A stretch of DNA of 64,000 nucleotides from Autumnicola musiva (GTDB taxonomy: Bacteria > Bacteroidota > Bacteroidia > Flavobacteriales > Flavobacteriaceae). This document shows positions 63,208-64,000 of the stretch, one piece after another. The notes beneath the pieces were generated by a model, which saw nothing but the letters and a program-made list of their open reading frames with translations, searched no databases and had not been told where the DNA came from. The stretch covers positions 1-64,000 of the forward strand of contig NZ_JAVRHK010000001.1 of NCBI RefSeq assembly GCF_031846585.1. Reading direction: 5' to 3'. The position numbers and the translations under genes were made by a program. Position 1 is the stretch's first letter, and the number at the start of each line of letters is the position of its first letter.

Positions 63208-64000
63208 TTACATTTGAGGGATACGAGCTGTCTCGCCAATCCAACATCCTATCTGGATAGCCTCCCCGGCACTTCTACCTGCCTGGAAAACATCAGATTT
63301 TTGAGGCGCTCTACCACGGTAGCTCGCAGCAGCCTGATTTGCATTATCGGAGATAGAAGGATCTACCCTTGCAGCTCTTGCTGCATAATCTGCAGCTAAC
63401 CAGTAAACAGCTCTTTTAGAAAATGCATCGTCACCACAATTGTTCGCACTTTTAGCAATCATGTTTGCAATTTGAAGGTAAGCTGTACCCATAGAAGGTC
63501 TTGCATTAAGCGCTTTTCTATAGAAGTTTCTTGCCTGACTAAAGCTACCTCTCTCCTGGTAGTTATTGGCAATTCTATAATATATCCTTGCCTGATCGCT
63601 AGGATCTTCTTCAAGCTCGGCAGCTTCATTATAGTACTCTAAAGCTTTTGTCCTGTCCCCATCAGCCTCTGCCAACTGTCCTAAAGAATACGCAGAATTT
63701 GCAGAAGGTTGCAACTGGTGCAATGCTTCAGATACCTGGAAGAATAATGGATCTTCGGTACAATCTTTAGCAGACAATCTTGCATTGGCATTTTGCAGCC
63801 ATTCTACGTTTGCTTTGTTTTCTTCAAAATTTTCTTTGTAAAGAGGAACAAGGTTATCACAATCTGCTCTTGCTCCAAGCTTGGCATTTAATGCATTTTT
63901 AACTGCATTATAGTTGCCAAGATTAATTTCAGCATATTTTATTTGTGACTCTTCTTTTGAGGTAAGTTCCTCCCCGGCTTCCTGCTTTTCTAAAAGAGGT
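63208..64000 (-). CDS. TPR-repeat protein, 5' end beyond the window
   Basis: The frame is open from its stop at 63208 to the right edge of the window (at least 263 residues seen), so it is partial at the N-terminus; a TTG at 63777 is internal. TPR-type helices are clear: AYSLGQLAEADGDRTKALEYY and ARIYYRIANNYQERGSFSQA followed by NFYRKALNARPSMGTAYLQI. A Cys pair (ARADCDNL, SAKDCTEDP) is in the upstream part. First seen gene of the lptC-CNNM operon. Probable envelope scaffold; no specific function assigned. Confidence 0.88.
   Translation of the reverse strand, partial: PLLEKQEAGEELTSKEESQIKYAEINLGNYNAVKNALNAKLGARADCDNLVPLYKENFEENKANVEWLQNANARLSAKDCTEDPLFFQVSEALHQLQPSANSAYSLGQLAEADGDRTKALEYYNEAAELEEDPSDQARIYYRIANNYQERGSFSQARNFYRKALNARPSMGTAYLQIANMIAKSANNCGDDAFSKRAVYWLAADYAARAARVDPSISDNANQAAASYRGRAPQKSDVFQAGRSAGEAIQIGCWIGETARIPQM

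Overview
The window reads as chromosome from a member of the Flavobacteriaceae (Bacteroidota), probably a marine or sediment type related to Gramella/Salegentibacter; that genus-level guess is inference. The support is: SusC/SusD pairs, the purH-mreBCD-PBP2-rodA order, exosortase F (XrtF), Bacteroidota-specific proteins (putative porin, HYC_CC_PP, DUF3347, GYDIA-like GHMP kinase), moderately AT-rich DNA, and promoters of the form TTG-N17..20-TAnnTTTG instead of E. coli-type boxes. I see no rRNA, tRNA, CRISPR array, prophage or insertion sequence.

Layout. 1-602 has no gene but holds a palindromic repeat and a structured repeat typical of flavobacterial intergenic DNA. 603-13425 is a nutrient-uptake region: a porin and two SusCD loci (the first with a third surface lipoprotein), separated by rnhB. 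13665-20771 is mostly housekeeping: lipB with a tiny Pmp3/YqaE gene, divergent lysS, a large zinc metalloprotease, a six-EF-hand acidic lipoprotein and a small Spy-like periplasmic protein. 20855-33048 is a copper-resistance island, all on the minus strand: HYC_CC_PP protein, CusA, TolC-type channel, CusB fused to DUF3347, stand-alone DUF3347 lipoprotein, an AraC-type regulator with a metal-binding-like N-terminus, a Cys-rich copper storage protein and a CopA ATPase with a duplicated HMA domain. Together these could sense copper, export it from the cytoplasm (CopA), store it (Csp) and move it across the outer membrane (CusABC).

33134-36724 carries xrtF with its membrane partner, a GAF protein, a ParE/antitoxin pair and an orphan MacB-type permease. 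36869-43919 is purH followed by the rod-shape operon mreB-mreC-mreD-PBP2-rodA. 44258-52050 has a tail-specific protease, then the surE-(membrane protein)-lpxB-NlpC/P60-comEC cluster and a thioredoxin. 52261-58847 has a peptide transporter with a DPP-IV-type peptidase (peptide use) and an HMG-CoA reductase with a GHMP kinase (mevalonate route). 58934-64000 is an envelope cluster: PpiD-like foldase, CNNM/CBS protein, small membrane protein, LptC and a TPR protein running off the window.

Most noteworthy: the AraC regulator with a Cys-x-x-Cys domain inside the copper island; the recent HMA duplication in CopA; an enlarged CusA; palindromic and tandem operator-like sites in front of the two susC genes; comEC lacking a canonical start at its natural N-terminus; and three kinds of dispersed intergenic repeats.
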